NCBI GenBank assembly: GCA_963844235.1
Contig: CAWJNF010000008.1
Span: 1-64,000 of the forward strand
Reading direction: 5' to 3'
Length of the DNA stretch: 64,000 nucleotides
From: CAWJNF01 sp963844235
GTDB lineage: Bacteria; Actinomycetota; Thermoleophilia; Gaiellales; Gaiellaceae
The position numbers and the translations under genes were made by a program. Below the pieces are notes generated by a model that was not told the origin of the DNA, ran no database searches, and saw nothing but the letters and a program-made list of their open reading frames with translations. Each line of letters starts with the position of its first letter. Position 1 is the stretch's first letter. Below, piece after piece: positions 17,195 to 25,473 of this stretch.

Positions 17195-17221
17195 TCGGGC
17201 TCCCGCGGCTAGGCTCCGCCG

Positions 17222-18436
17222 GTGGACGTCGAGATCCGCCAGCCGCCGCCCGAGGACTTCGAGCGCCACGTGCGCACCATGGCGACCGTGTTCGGCCATG
17301 ACGTCGACGACGATGACGTCGAGCGCATCCGGCGCCTCGCCGACTTCGAGCGCGCGCTGGCCGCCTACGAGGGGACGGAGATCGTGGGAACGGCGGCCAT
17401 GCTGGCCTTACAGCTCTCGGTGCCCGGCGGTCGGGTTGGCGCCGGCGGCGTCACGGCAGTGACCGTGCTCCCGACGCACACGCGGCGCGGGCTCCTGACG
17501 GGGATGATGCGCCGCCAGTTCGACCTGCTGCGCGAGACGGGCGAGCCGGCGGCCATCCTCTGGGCGTCGGAGGGCGCAATCTACGGACGCTACGGCTACG
17601 GCCTCGCCACGATGAATGCCCGCATCGACGCCGATCGGCAGCTCCCGTTCGTCGAAGGGCCGGCGGCCGGTCGGGTGCGGCTCGTCGACCCGGAAGAGGC
17701 TGCCCGGCTCATGCCCGAGGTGCACGGGCGCGTCTGCGCCGAAACCCCGGGATTCTTCGCCCGTTCGCACGACTGGTGGGAGGCGCGGACCCTCGCCGAC
17801 CTCTCCTGGCAGCGCCGCGGCGCCGGGCCCTTGAACCGCGCCGTTCTCGAGCTGGACGGCCGACCGCAGGGATACGCGCTCTACCGCTTCAAGCACGAGA
17901 GCAGCCCCGGCATCGCGGAGAGCATCCTGGTCGTCCAGGAGGCGCTGGCCACGTCGCCCGATGCGACCCGAACGGTCTGGCGGTTCCTCTTCGGGATCGA
18001 CCTGATCGCGCGCGTGAGCGCGCGTTTGCTCGCGCCCGATCACGCGCTGCGGCTGCTCGTATCGGAGCCCACACGGCTACGCATCTCGCAAGGGGACGGT
18101 CTCTGGCTGCGCCTCGTCGATCTGCCGGAAGCGCTGGCGGCGCGCGCGTATGCGGCTGAGGGCGCGCTCGACCTCGAGGTCGCGGACGAGTTCTGCCCGT
18201 GGAACGCGGGCGTCTGGCGGCTGGAGGCGTCGACGGACGGGGCGTCGGCACACCGCATCGGGGATCCCCACATCCGCCTGGGCATCGCGGAGCTGGCCAG
18301 CGCCTACCTCGGCGGCTTCACGTTCGCCGAGCTTGCCCGCGCCGGCCGCATCGTCGAGGTACGGCCGGGCGGCGTCGCGCTCGCGGACTCGCTCTTTCGC
18401 ACCGACCGGGCGCCGTGGTGCCCGGAGACCTTTTAG
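17222..18436 (+). CDS. Eis-like GNAT N-acetyltransferase with sterol carrier-like C-domain
   Basis: A 404-residue protein from a GTG, 48 bases after pcrA. Residues 1-150 are a GNAT domain with acetyl-CoA loop VTVLPTHTRRGLLTGMMRR; a second degenerate GNAT fold (about 155-290) includes FFARSHDWWEAR; residues 295-404 form an SCP2-like domain ending CPWNAGVWRLE and LADSLFRTDRAPWCPETF. The C-terminal carboxylate (Phe here) serves as catalytic base in Eis enzymes, which acetylate lysines or aminoglycosides at several positions. Substrate in this organism is unknown. The SDR gene follows after 9 bases. Confidence 0.85.
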   Translation: MDVEIRQPPPEDFERHVRTMATVFGHDVDDDDVERIRRLADFERALAAYEGTEIVGTAAMLALQLSVPGGRVGAGGVTAVTVLPTHTRRGLLTGMMRRQFDLLRETGEPAAILWASEGAIYGRYGYGLATMNARIDADRQLPFVEGPAAGRVRLVDPEEAARLMPEVHGRVCAETPGFFARSHDWWEARTLADLSWQRRGAGPLNRAVLELDGRPQGYALYRFKHESSPGIAESILVVQEALATSPDATRTVWRFLFGIDLIARVSARLLAPDHALRLLVSEPTRLRISQGDGLWLRLVDLPEALAARAYAAEGALDLEVADEFCPWNAGVWRLEASTDGASAHRIGDPHIRLGIAELASAYLGGFTFAELARAGRIVEVRPGGVALADSLFRTDRAPWCPETF

Positions 18437-18445
18437 GCTTCCGCT

Positions 18446-19219
18446 GTGTTCCGCCTCGACGGCAGGGTTGCGCTCGTCACGGGAGCGGCGTCCGGGATCG
18501 GCGCGGCGACGGCGCGTGTGTTCGCCGAGGCCGGGGCCGACGTCGCGCTCGGCTGGTACGCGGGCGACCCGCACGATGTCGAGCCGGTCGTGCGGGCGAT
18601 CGAAGAACGAGGCCGGCGCTGCCTCGCCATCGAGGTCGACGTCACGCGGACGGTGGCGGTCGAGGAGATGGTCGCAACGGCCGGGGAAGCGCTGGGGACG
18701 GTCGACATCGTCGTCGCGAACGCAGCGATCGCGCGCGAGGTCCCGTCTGCCGAGCTCGACGACGAGCGCTTTGCCCAGCTCCTGGACGTCGACCTCGCGG
18801 GCGTGTTCCGCGTGTTCCGGGCGGCGATCCCGGGCATGGTGGGCGCGGGGTGGGGGCGGCTGCTGGCGACGAGCTCGATCGCGGGCGCGCTCCAGGGCTG
18901 GTCGCGCCACGCGCACTACGCGGCCGCCAAGGCGGGGATCGTCGGTCTCGTCCGGAGCCTCGCCGTCGAGCTGGGCCCGCACGGCATCACCGCGAACGCG
19001 ATCGCACCGGGCGTGATCGTCACGCCGCAGAGCCTCGATCCGGTGAACTCGCTCGGCCCCGACGGCGTCGCCGCCTTCGCGTCACGCGTGCCGGTGGGGA
19101 GAAACGGTCAGCCCGAGGACATCGCGAACGCGTTCCTCTTCCTCGCCAGCGAGGAGGCGTCGTTCCTGACCGGCCAGACGATCCTGATCGACGGCGGCGT
19201 GTCGCTGTCGCTCACCTAG
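18446..19219 (+). CDS. short-chain dehydrogenase/reductase (FabG-like)
   Basis: A 257-residue classical SDR. Cofactor motif TGAASGIGAATA at residues 12-23, NAAI motif at about 91, catalytic Ser in ATSSIAG (about 141), Tyr-Lys in YAAAKAG (about 155-159), and PGVIVTP after it. The region after the first beta strand does not clearly decide NADH or NADPH. C-terminal ASFLTGQTILIDGG is typical of FabG-type 3-oxoacyl reductases, but many paralogues act on other alcohols. It is probably cotranscribed with the Eis-like gene and converges with the BtuF-like gene, overlapping by 8 bases. Confidence 0.9.
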   Translation: MFRLDGRVALVTGAASGIGAATARVFAEAGADVALGWYAGDPHDVEPVVRAIEERGRRCLAIEVDVTRTVAVEEMVATAGEALGTVDIVVANAAIAREVPSAELDDERFAQLLDVDLAGVFRVFRAAIPGMVGAGWGRLLATSSIAGALQGWSRHAHYAAAKAGIVGLVRSLAVELGPHGITANAIAPGVIVTPQSLDPVNSLGPDGVAAFASRVPVGRNGQPEDIANAFLFLASEEASFLTGQTILIDGGVSLSLT

Positions 19220-20078
19220 CGCTGATCTCGATCCAGGGCAACCCCGGGTCGGGCACCGCCTCCGGGTGCAGGAGGTGGGCGAGCTGCGTGACCCCGTCCG
19301 CGATGCGCGGCGCCGGCCGGGAGAAGTAGGCGTTCGCATCAACCGCGACGGCACGGGCGGGGAGGCGAGTCTCACGGGCCTCCGCCGCGCCGCGGTGCGC
19401 CTCGTAGCCGCAGGGCGCGACGACGACGAGATCCGGCTCGGCGGCGGCGACGGCGTCCCACGTCGTCCGGTATGAGGGCTCGCCTGCGCGTCCGAGCACC
19501 TCGAGACCGCCGGCGAGCTCGACCATCTCCGGCACCCAGTGACCGGCGGCAAACGGCGGGTCGAGCCACTCTGCCACGAAGACGCGCGGCCGCTCGAGGC
19601 CGGTCACGCGCTCGCGAATCTCCTCCAGACGAGTGCGCATGTCCTCCACCACGGCCTGGCCGGTCTCCGGCACGCCGAGCCGCTCGGCCAGCACGAGCAC
19701 GGTCTCTCCGACCTCTGCGATCGTGCGGGCGTCGAGCGACAGCACCTCGGCGGCGATCCCGCACAGCCGCACCTCGTCGCTCGACACGGCGCAGACCTCG
19801 CACGTGTCCTGCGTGATCACGAGCTCCGGGTCGAGCTCGTCGACGAGCGCCTCGTCGAGCGCGTAGAGCGCCCGCCCGTCCACGAGCGCGTCCCGCACGG
19901 CCCGGTCGACCTCGATGCCGGAGAGGCGCGTCGTGTCCACGCGGGAAGCCGTCACGACCGGCAAGTCGCGCACCTCCGGAGGCCAGTCGCACTCGTGCGA
20001 GCGCCCCACGAGCTGCCCGGCGAGCCCGAGCGAGCCCACGATCTCCGTGGCGGCCGGAAGCAGCGAGCAGATCCGCAC
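19212..20078 (-). CDS. BtuF-like cobalamin-binding protein lacking a signal peptide
   Basis: A 288-residue class III substrate-binding protein: MRICSLLPAATEIVGSLGLA, VGRSHECDWPPEV, VITQDTCEVCAVS, VFVAEWLDPPFAAGHWVPE, AVDANAYFSRPAPRIADG. The fold (two lobes joined by one helix) is that of BtuF and siderophore-binding proteins. There is no signal peptide or lipobox and no upstream in-frame extension with one, so it is predicted cytoplasmic, as in a common actinobacterial subfamily annotated as cobalamin-binding. It may sequester or deliver corrinoid inside the cell rather than serve an ABC importer. It lies 5.5 kb from the cobalamin riboswitch operon. No btuC/btuD genes are nearby. Confidence 0.85.
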   Translation of the reverse strand: MRICSLLPAATEIVGSLGLAGQLVGRSHECDWPPEVRDLPVVTASRVDTTRLSGIEVDRAVRDALVDGRALYALDEALVDELDPELVITQDTCEVCAVSSDEVRLCGIAAEVLSLDARTIAEVGETVLVLAERLGVPETGQAVVEDMRTRLEEIRERVTGLERPRVFVAEWLDPPFAAGHWVPEMVELAGGLEVLGRAGEPSYRTTWDAVAAAEPDLVVVAPCGYEAHRGAAEARETRLPARAVAVDANAYFSRPAPRIADGVTQLAHLLHPEAVPDPGLPWIEISAR

Positions 20079-20123
20079 GGCACGGACTGTAGCCGCCAGG
20101 CCTTCGCTACAATCGGCGGGCCA

Positions 20124-20196
20124 GGGCGGTTAGCTCAGTTGGGAGAGCACCAGCTCGACAAGCTGGGGGTCACTGGTTCGAGCCCAGTACCGCCCA
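20124..20196 (+). tRNA. tRNA-Val (GAC), without encoded CCA
   Basis: A full 73-base cloverleaf: acceptor GGGCGGT/ACCGCCC, D arm GCTC-AGTTGGGA-GAGC, anticodon stem CCAGC/GCTGG with loop TCGACAA, variable GGGTC, T arm ACTGG-TTCGAGC-CCAGT, discriminator A. Anticodon GAC specifies valine. Position 33 is C instead of the near-universal U. CCA is not encoded. The T-arm end is followed by a region rich in element remnants, suggesting use as an integration site. Confidence 0.93.
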
Positions 20197-20202
20197 TCGA
20201 GA

Positions 20203-20224
20203 AAGCCCTGCAAAGGCGGGGCTT
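20203..20224 (+). terminator. possible terminator hairpin after tRNA-Val
   Basis: AAGCCC at 20203-20208 can pair with GGGCTT at 20219-20224 around a 10-base loop, seven bases after the tRNA. No strong T-run follows, so it is only a weak candidate. Confidence 0.3.
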
Positions 20225-20332
20225 CCTCGCCTCGGTGGAGAACGCGGGCGAACGACGTGCCCCAAACATGCCCCGGACGCGCATGGTCGGATTCTCGCGG
20301 TAGGGTTCTGCCTGCTGCCGCCGGGTGGACCT

Positions 20333-20863
20333 GTGGGATTGCTGCGTCGTCGTGTGCCGCCTTTCGTGCTCACAGGGCTTGCAGCTACGCCGGAGGGCCT
20401 CTTTGACGGATCGTTCGTGGTGGCGTGTGCGCGGTGGTGGAACCATGTTCTTGAGTCGGAGAAGCAGCTCCGCGGCGGCGGCTACAGCGTGCTGAGCAGT
20501 GACGATCTTCGCCGGCTTGCTGGGGTGCCGCAGCCAGAGAATCGCCAGGTGTTCGAAGGCGTGGCCTCGAGATATTCGTTTCCCGGTCGCCATTCCACCG
20601 CAGTCCTCTGCCTTTCTTACGCGTTCGCTCTCGTCGTGGATGCGGCGAGGTCCGCTGTTCTGGACGAGGGATCGGAAGGCTTGACGCAGGCGCCGCCGTT
20701 CACCGCCGATGACCTGATCGAGTTGGAGCACCACTACAGCCAGGAGGGGTCGGCCCGTGAGCACCAGCCCTGGCCACCCTATTGGCACGCCATCGAAGCA
20801 GTATTGCGCGACGGAGTTGGACGACGAGTCGTGCGGTCGCTGACCGGCAGCTTCGACGACTAG
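20333..20863 (+). CDS. hypothetical protein in tRNA-linked accessory region
   Basis: A 176-residue soluble protein from a GTG (MGLLRRRVPPFVLTGLAATP). The sequence is mixed alpha/beta with DDLRRLAGVPQPENRQVFEG, HSTAVLCLSYAFALVVDAAR and DDLIELEHHYSQEG; no transmembrane segment and no motif that I recognise. Base composition is less GC-biased and codon use less extreme than in the helicase region, fitting recent arrival. It sits between tRNA-Val and a second unknown protein on the same strand, then an integrase remnant in the opposite direction. Confidence 0.5.
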   Translation: MGLLRRRVPPFVLTGLAATPEGLFDGSFVVACARWWNHVLESEKQLRGGGYSVLSSDDLRRLAGVPQPENRQVFEGVASRYSFPGRHSTAVLCLSYAFALVVDAARSAVLDEGSEGLTQAPPFTADDLIELEHHYSQEGSAREHQPWPPYWHAIEAVLRDGVGRRVVRSLTGSFDD

Positions 20864-20979
20864 GTTGATCGCTGGTCAACGGCCGAGGGCGTTGATCTCC
20901 GGCGCAGTCTCGGCGAGCCGGACCTTGCCCTCATCAGAGGGTCGAATCCGATGATGCGCCGCTGGCGCTGCCCACCTTC

Positions 20980-21600
20980 GTGGATCTTCTGTTCGAGTGG
21001 GGCGGCCGGCTCCGCCTGGGCGAATCATTGATCGCCGAAGGCGCCGACCTCAACTCACCTCGCTTCGAGTCTGGCGCTATCTTCGATCTCGCGGATCACC
21101 TCTTTGACGAGGCGCTGGACCGGTACTTGCAGCTCGAGCGCGGCTACGACCCGAGTGGCACGGAGATCGGACGGGCCGTGACGGAGCTTCATCTCTTCCT
21201 GAGCGGCAGGTACCCCGACTCGGATGCGTTAGCGATCGGGACGGCAGCGTTACGCGGCTACCTCTGGCGTAGCGTGGAACAGGGGCCGGTTACCTTCCTT
21301 GAGCTTGAGTTGAGCGAGGCTGTGCGACGGTCTAGGACCCTCGGCGAGGGTCGCAGCCCGAGTGAGCCGATCTCAGTCACGCTCGCCAACGCCGTGGTTC
21401 AATGCATTGCGGACGGCGTGCGTCAACGCCTTGGAGCGATCGGCGGCCTCATATCATGTCCGCGCCATTACGAAATGGCGCTCGCCCAACTAACGGACGA
21501 TTTCGGCGACCTTCGGCTGACGATTGGTGATAATGCGCGGCGCGAAGCGTTCCGGTACGGCGTCTTGCTTGCTGACGTAGAGCGCGTCATCGGGGACTAG
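20980..21600 (+). CDS. hypothetical protein in tRNA-linked accessory region
   Basis: A 206-residue protein from a GTG; the frame is open upstream (LALPTFVDLLFEWGG), so the start may be earlier. It is helix-rich and acidic: LADHLFDEALDRYLQLERGY, GTEIGRAVTELHLFLSGRYP, VTLANAVVQCIADGVRQRLG. I recognise no family and no membrane segment. Codon use resembles the previous gene, 116 bases upstream, and both may be cargo of the element whose integrase remnant overlaps its 3' end by 14 bases from the other strand. Confidence 0.5.
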   Translation: MDLLFEWGGRLRLGESLIAEGADLNSPRFESGAIFDLADHLFDEALDRYLQLERGYDPSGTEIGRAVTELHLFLSGRYPDSDALAIGTAALRGYLWRSVEQGPVTFLELELSEAVRRSRTLGEGRSPSEPISVTLANAVVQCIADGVRQRLGAIGGLISCPRHYEMALAQLTDDFGDLRLTIGDNARREAFRYGVLLADVERVIGD

Positions 21601-21898
21601 ACGTTGTGGCGCCAGGGTCGTAGCGGTCGGCGGCCTCGGTAACGCGAGCGTCGAGCAGGTGCGCGTACCGCTTGAGCGTGATCATCGGATCGCGTGACCG
21701 GCGACCGCCTAGACGAGTTTGACGTCGGCCTCGGCTGCGACGAGCCGTGACACGCACGTGTGGCGCAGGTCGCGGTTCGGCGTGTACTTGCCGCGCCAGA
21801 GCCGGTGACCGCGCTTGTACCCGCCGGTTGAAGTTGCTCGGCCAGAGCGGCTCGCCCCGCTCGTTGCCGAAGACGAGCTCGTCAGGAGCGGGTTCCAC
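21587..21898 (-). pseudogene. C-terminal remnant of a tyrosine recombinase/integrase
   Basis: Read from the minus strand, DELVFGNERGEPLWPSNFNR fits the segment before the catalytic HxxR of tyrosine integrases. In a shifted frame the bases at 21729-21775 encode a block of the form TPNRDLRHTCVSRLVAAEAD (the RHTCVS box with the catalytic Arg and His), and the original frame resumes with ITLKRYAHLLDARVTEAADR, which includes the catalytic tyrosine region YAHL. At least two frameshifts interrupt it and the N-terminal half is missing. It ends beside the two hypothetical genes downstream of tRNA-Val, consistent with a decayed integrative element. Confidence 0.65.
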
Positions 21899-21942
21899 TC
21901 CGTTTCGTATCGCAGCCGACCTCGGGTCGGGGGGGTCGGGGT

Positions 21943-22345
21943 CTACTCGGCGCCGGGAGGCATCACAGCAGGCGCCACCTCAAGTTCCCGCTCCTGGGCA
22001 TCCTGCGCCTCCTTCAAGAGGCTCATTAACGGCGACACGATGACGATGGTCTCCTCGCTCTGCTTCTCGACCTCGATCGAGAGCGGCCGCCGGCCGAAGG
22101 CCTGAGCGAAACGGCGTCGGCCGCCCGGACGCGCGCCCGGTGGTCGGGGTTGCCGTTCCCGTCGATTGCCTCCATCGCCTCCACGAACACGGTCGCGATC
22201 CGCTCGGCCTCGTCCTCCGCGATATCGGCGTGACGCGCGCGGACCCCTTGCCTAGCTCGCGCTTGCGCTCCGCCGCCGCCAAGGCGGCCCTTCCGGCGAC
22301 TCTCCGCCGTGGCGTGCAGGGCGATGTCAGGCCGAGGCACGGTCG
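21943..22345 (-). pseudogene. frameshifted small helical protein, possibly element cargo
   Basis: Three reading frames must be joined to give protein-like sequence: an N-terminal part with AALAAAERKRELGKGSAR, a middle EDEAERIATVFVEAMEAIDG, and an end AFGRRPLSIEVEKQSEETIV then IVSPLMSLLKEAQDAQEREL before a TAG at 21945-21943. The reconstructed product is about 125 residues, helical and acidic. I recognise no family. It precedes the integrase remnant on the same strand. Confidence 0.4.
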
Positions 22346-22617
22346 CTCCATCGCGCTCGATCTCGCTCCATGATCGCAGCGGCGCCGGTGGAAACAAACT
22401 CCAGGATGTGTGGGCGCGTGAGACTTCCACAGGTACATGGCCTCGGCCGGGGTGCCAGTTCCAGGTAGAGCCTCGCTGCATCAGGGACGACCCGTCGGCC
22501 GCGCGTGCGTCGCGGCCGGAGCATCAGTACCCGTGAGTGAGTAGTGGTCGAGGACGGCCAGGTGTTCGACAGTCCCCAAGGGCTTCGCGCTCCGCCCGCG
22601 CTCCATACTCCATTTCG

Positions 22618-23529
22618 GTGCCCCGGCTTCCGATCGGATCGGCGTTTTCTCACTTCTTCCGGGAGCGTGGCACCCATCTGGCGGCGATGGTCGCGTACTT
22701 CGCGCTTCTGTCGTTCGTGCCGCTTGTGTTCTTGGCACTCGCGGGGCTCGGGCTGATCGGGCAAGTCGACGCCTCGAGCGCTCTCGTCTCGTACCTGGAG
22801 GACATCTTCCCTGGCCAATCGGTGGAGCAGATCGTCTCTGTCGTCCGTGCTATCCAGCGCAACGCGGGGACGCTGAGCATCATCGGCGCCGCCGGGCTCG
22901 CCTGGAGCTCCCTGTCTCTGTTCTCCGCCCTGGAGTCGGCGTTCAACATCATCTACGGCAGGCCGAATCGGTCGTTCCTTCGCGGCAAGGCGCTCGCGGT
23001 CGTCTACATGGGTGCCTCGCTTCTCGTCCTCTTCGCCGGGCTCATCGCCGGCACGTTTGGCTACAACCTTCTCCGCGGCTACGAGCCCGCCGTGTTTGGC
23101 AATCGCTGGGTCGCGCTCGCCCTGACGGTCTCGTTCTCGGCACTGGCGCTCTTTCTCTTTCTGCTCTCTGTTTACCACCGCCTGACGAACGCGCGGGTGA
23201 CCCGTCGCGAATTGCTGCCCGGGGCGATAGTCGGCGCCTTCTTCCTCGAGCTGACCCTGCAGTTGCTGCCCCTCTTCGTGTTCGTCGCGAGCGACGTTGT
23301 TGCCCTGCAGGCCCTCGGGACGACCTTTCTCCTGCTTGTCTGGTTCTACGTGATGGCGATCGTCATCGTCTTCGGTGCCGCATTCAACTACGAGATGGCC
23401 TACGGACGCACTGGTCTCAGCCCGCGGCCGAAACGGGCAGAGAAGCCCACGCCAGGAATCGCGAACGACACAGGGGCGCCGGCCGAGAAGCGCGTTGCTG
23501 ACAGGACCGGGCAGGAGCCACCGCAATAA
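22618..23529 (+). CDS. YihY/UPF0761 (BrkB-like) membrane protein
   Basis: About 303 residues from a GTG at 22618 (VPRLPIGSAFSHFFRERGTH); the frame is open to an ATG-like start at 22537, but that extension is low-complexity. Six hydrophobic segments and the family motifs MVAYFALLSFVPLVFL, YLEDIFPGQSVEQIV, SSLSLFSALESAFNIIYGRP, and LTNARVTRRELLPGAIVGAF. The family was once misnamed RNase BN; its function is unsettled. The hydrophilic C-tail of about 40 residues is not conserved. A second paralogue lies at 31944-33050 on the other strand; the two differ clearly in sequence. Confidence 0.85.
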   Translation: MPRLPIGSAFSHFFRERGTHLAAMVAYFALLSFVPLVFLALAGLGLIGQVDASSALVSYLEDIFPGQSVEQIVSVVRAIQRNAGTLSIIGAAGLAWSSLSLFSALESAFNIIYGRPNRSFLRGKALAVVYMGASLLVLFAGLIAGTFGYNLLRGYEPAVFGNRWVALALTVSFSALALFLFLLSVYHRLTNARVTRRELLPGAIVGAFFLELTLQLLPLFVFVASDVVALQALGTTFLLLVWFYVMAIVIVFGAAFNYEMAYGRTGLSPRPKRAEKPTPGIANDTGAPAEKRVADRTGQEPPQ

Positions 23530-23606
23530 ATTGCGGCACCTCCGCCGGATCTCCTGTTGAAGTTGGACGACGCTCGTTTGCCTTCTCGTTTGCTCTCCGG
23601 GCTCAC

Positions 23607-23710
23607 TCTCCCTCTCGACGTCGGCACCACCTCGGGTCGGGGGGCCGGGGCCCTCGCCGATCGTGGTACTCGCTCCTCCGACGTCGGGCACCCAGCCAGC
23701 GCTGCGAGCT
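23607..23710. repeat. ~105-bp dispersed repeat, copy A
   Basis: Shares with 35152-35258, in the same orientation, the blocks TCCCTCT.GACGT.GGCAC, CTCGGGTC, GCCGGGG, TACTCGC, CCGACGTCGGG and AGCCAGCGC. The core CCGACGTCGG is a palindrome. Both copies lie between genes. A partial match to its CTCGGGTCGGGGG part is at about 21920-21950. Confidence 0.6.
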
Positions 23711-23848
23711 CGAGCCGCACCCTGGCTGACCATTCCGGGACCACACGCGATCACACCGGCACGCGACGAACCGCAGCACGATCCGGCCTCCGTGCGGGAG
23801 CGCCTCATGCTCGACCGATTCCGCCCTCGTCGCCGGGGGACAGGGTGG

Positions 23849-24460
23849 TTAGATCCAGTGGCGATCGCGAGCGATTGCGAGTACGAGCACGGCGATGCCG
23901 ATCATCGCGGCGATCACAAGCCAGAAGATCCAGGCCCGGTCGAAGAGGCCGACCTGGAAGTTCATGCCCATGACCCCGGCGAGCAGAGTCGCGGGCAGGA
24001 GAATCACCGTGACCAGTGTCAGCACCTTCATCACGTCGGTCGTCCGCTGGCTGATTCTGGCTACGAGGAGGTTGAATGTGCCGAGAGTCGATTCCTTCAT
24101 TTCGCGGCCGGTGTCCAGTGCCCGGGTCACACGACTCTCGAGGGCGGCGAACCGCGCCGCGGAGTTCTCGGTCGACAGCGCATCGAGCTCGGGATGTGCC
24201 AGGGCGACAACGACTTCGTGGTGCGGGGAGAGCGCCCGTCGCAACATCCCGAGCGAGCGGCGCACCTCGACCAGCCGGTCCAGTTCGCCGGTGACATCCT
24301 TCGGTGTGCTGGTCAGGATCATCTCGTCCAGCTCTTCCAGCTCGTTCTCGACGGCCTCGAAGGCGCGGAAGTAGCCGGCGACGACCCACTCGAGAATCGC
24401 TGCGACGAATGAGGGTGAGTCGAGCACGCGAGCGGAACTCGAGGCCACGTCGAGGTCGAG
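23849..24460 (-). pseudogene. CorA-like magnesium transporter, N-terminal third missing
   Basis: The last ~200 residues of a CorA family protein: SPSFVAAILEWVVAGYFRAF, the long stalk helix ELEELDEMILTSTPKDVTGE, then FNLLVARISQRTTDVMKVLT and two membrane helices with the GMNF signature in LLAGVMGMNFQVGLFD. Normal CorA is about 315 residues; roughly 110-130 N-terminal residues of the cytoplasmic domain are absent. The reading frame continues upstream to an ATG at 24661, but only as an antisense-like extension over the neighbouring small gene. Without its start it is probably non-functional, though the membrane pore part is intact. Confidence 0.65.
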
Positions 24461-24461
24461 G

Positions 24462-24665
24462 CTAGCGCGGCGAGAAGCGATTGGCGATTCGCCTGCCGAA
24501 GCGCGCGAACCACGCGATTGCGCCGGCTCCGAACGCGGCTGCGAGAGCCAGGACGTTCGTCGTCGTACAAGTGCGACAGGCGTTGCAGCACACTGCGACC
24601 ATCGGCGCCTGATCTGCCGCCCGATCGACGACCGGGAGCATCCGCGCCTGCGCTCTCTCAAGCAT
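24462..24665 (-). CDS. small membrane protein with cysteine pairs
   Basis: A 67-residue protein: MLERAQARMLPVVDRAADQA, then VAVCCNACRTCTTTN with four cysteines in CCxxCxxC, one membrane helix (VLALAAAFGAGAIAWFARFG) and a basic end. The cysteine cluster before a membrane helix suggests a metal or redox site, but I know no family. It lies directly upstream of the CorA remnant, so its present 3' end may itself mark the deletion that removed CorA's N-terminus. Confidence 0.45.
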   Translation of the reverse strand: MLERAQARMLPVVDRAADQAPMVAVCCNACRTCTTTNVLALAAAFGAGAIAWFARFGRRIANRFSPR

Positions 24666-24675
24666 GATCCGAGGT

Positions 24676-24912
24676 CTACGGGCTAGCTAGGCGAGGCCCG
24701 TCGGCTCGCCCCCACGCTTCTCTGAGGCGGTCGCGGTAGAACAGCCAGAGGATGCCGCCGACGACAAGCAGCACCACCTCGTCGAACGGCCCTGGTATCG
24801 GCAGAAGGCCGAGCGAGCCGCTCCAACGGATCGGCCGTGGGATGCGTCCGTCTCGGACAACGATCGTGACGGCCCTAACCGTTCTGACGACGAAGGCGCG
24901 GCCTGATCGCAC
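24676..24912 (-). CDS. small one-helix membrane protein
   Basis: A 78-residue protein with a basic N-terminal half and one membrane helix, LLPIPGPFDEVVLLVVGGIL, followed by WLFYRDRLREAWGRA. The helix with PGPFDE resembles a family of short proteins related to DUF1232, but the match is weak. Ten bases separate it from the next small gene on the same strand. The N-terminal 25 residues are arginine/valine-rich and the start could be further in. Confidence 0.45.
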   Translation of the reverse strand: MRSGRAFVVRTVRAVTIVVRDGRIPRPIRWSGSLGLLPIPGPFDEVVLLVVGGILWLFYRDRLREAWGRADGPRLASP

Positions 24913-25329
24913 ATGGGCAGTCTAGAACCGCGACCCGAGCGAGCACTGCTCGCGGCTCGAAGGATGCGGGATTGTGGCAGCAAGAGCGGTGCCTCGCCGC
25001 AAGCAGGCACCGCTCCTGCGAACGGCTGCCCAGGTCGTCAACCGAGGTCTCGCCTCAGGACCTACGCCCCGGACAGCCACCGGGAGCTTTACCCCCGCTG
25101 GCATCCCCGCCAACCCGACGCCGACGGTTCCTTACTCAACCTTCACACCTCAGGGCGGACTGTTCGGCTTTCTGTGCCCGAGCCTCCGCATCCGACCACG
25201 GTTCGGCTGTCGGGAGGGGCCGCGATATCTCTGGCGTCGAAGAACAGGTACCCCCAAGCCCCCGCGTGCGGCGCGAGTTCGGGCCGATTTCGGCGCTAAC
25301 GTTCCGTCCATGGTTGTCGTAGACCGGCT
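24913..25329. other. 417 bases with no supportable gene
   Basis: Open frames exist on both strands because of the GC content, but none shows family motifs, good ribosome sites or membrane segments. No clear repeat, terminator or RNA gene seen. Confidence 0.5.
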
Positions 25330-25473
25330 GTGATCGCCCGAGCCTGCCAGGAGACCGGCCTCGACCCGGCGCTCTTGCCGACCTGCCCTGCCTGCGGCCG
25401 GCCGTTCCTGCCCGAGCGGACGACGGCCGTCTGGTGTCGCTCGTCCTGCCGGCGTCGATCCTGGGCGGGCTGA
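25330..25473 (+). CDS. 47-residue zinc-ribbon-like protein
   Basis: From a GTG: VIARACQETGLDPALLPTCP, then ACGRPFLPERTTAVWCRSSC and RRRSWAG, ending TGA. The CPAC ... WCRSSC arrangement gives CxxC and CxxxC pairs about 13 residues apart, close to small actinobacterial zinc-finger proteins of mobile regions with the pattern CxxC-x(n)-CSxxCR. The basic tail fits nucleic acid binding. No strong ribosome binding site is visible, so it may be a relic. Confidence 0.35.
   Translation: MIARACQETGLDPALLPTCPACGRPFLPERTTAVWCRSSCRRRSWAG

Noticed and set aside
20135..20788. Minus-strand frame ending in GGTGLEPVTPSLSSWCSPN
   Set aside because: This is the well-known false peptide from reading a tRNA gene backwards.
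22327..23808. 493-codon minus-strand frame over the YihY gene
   Set aside because: Charged low-complexity shadow of the membrane protein on the opposite strand.
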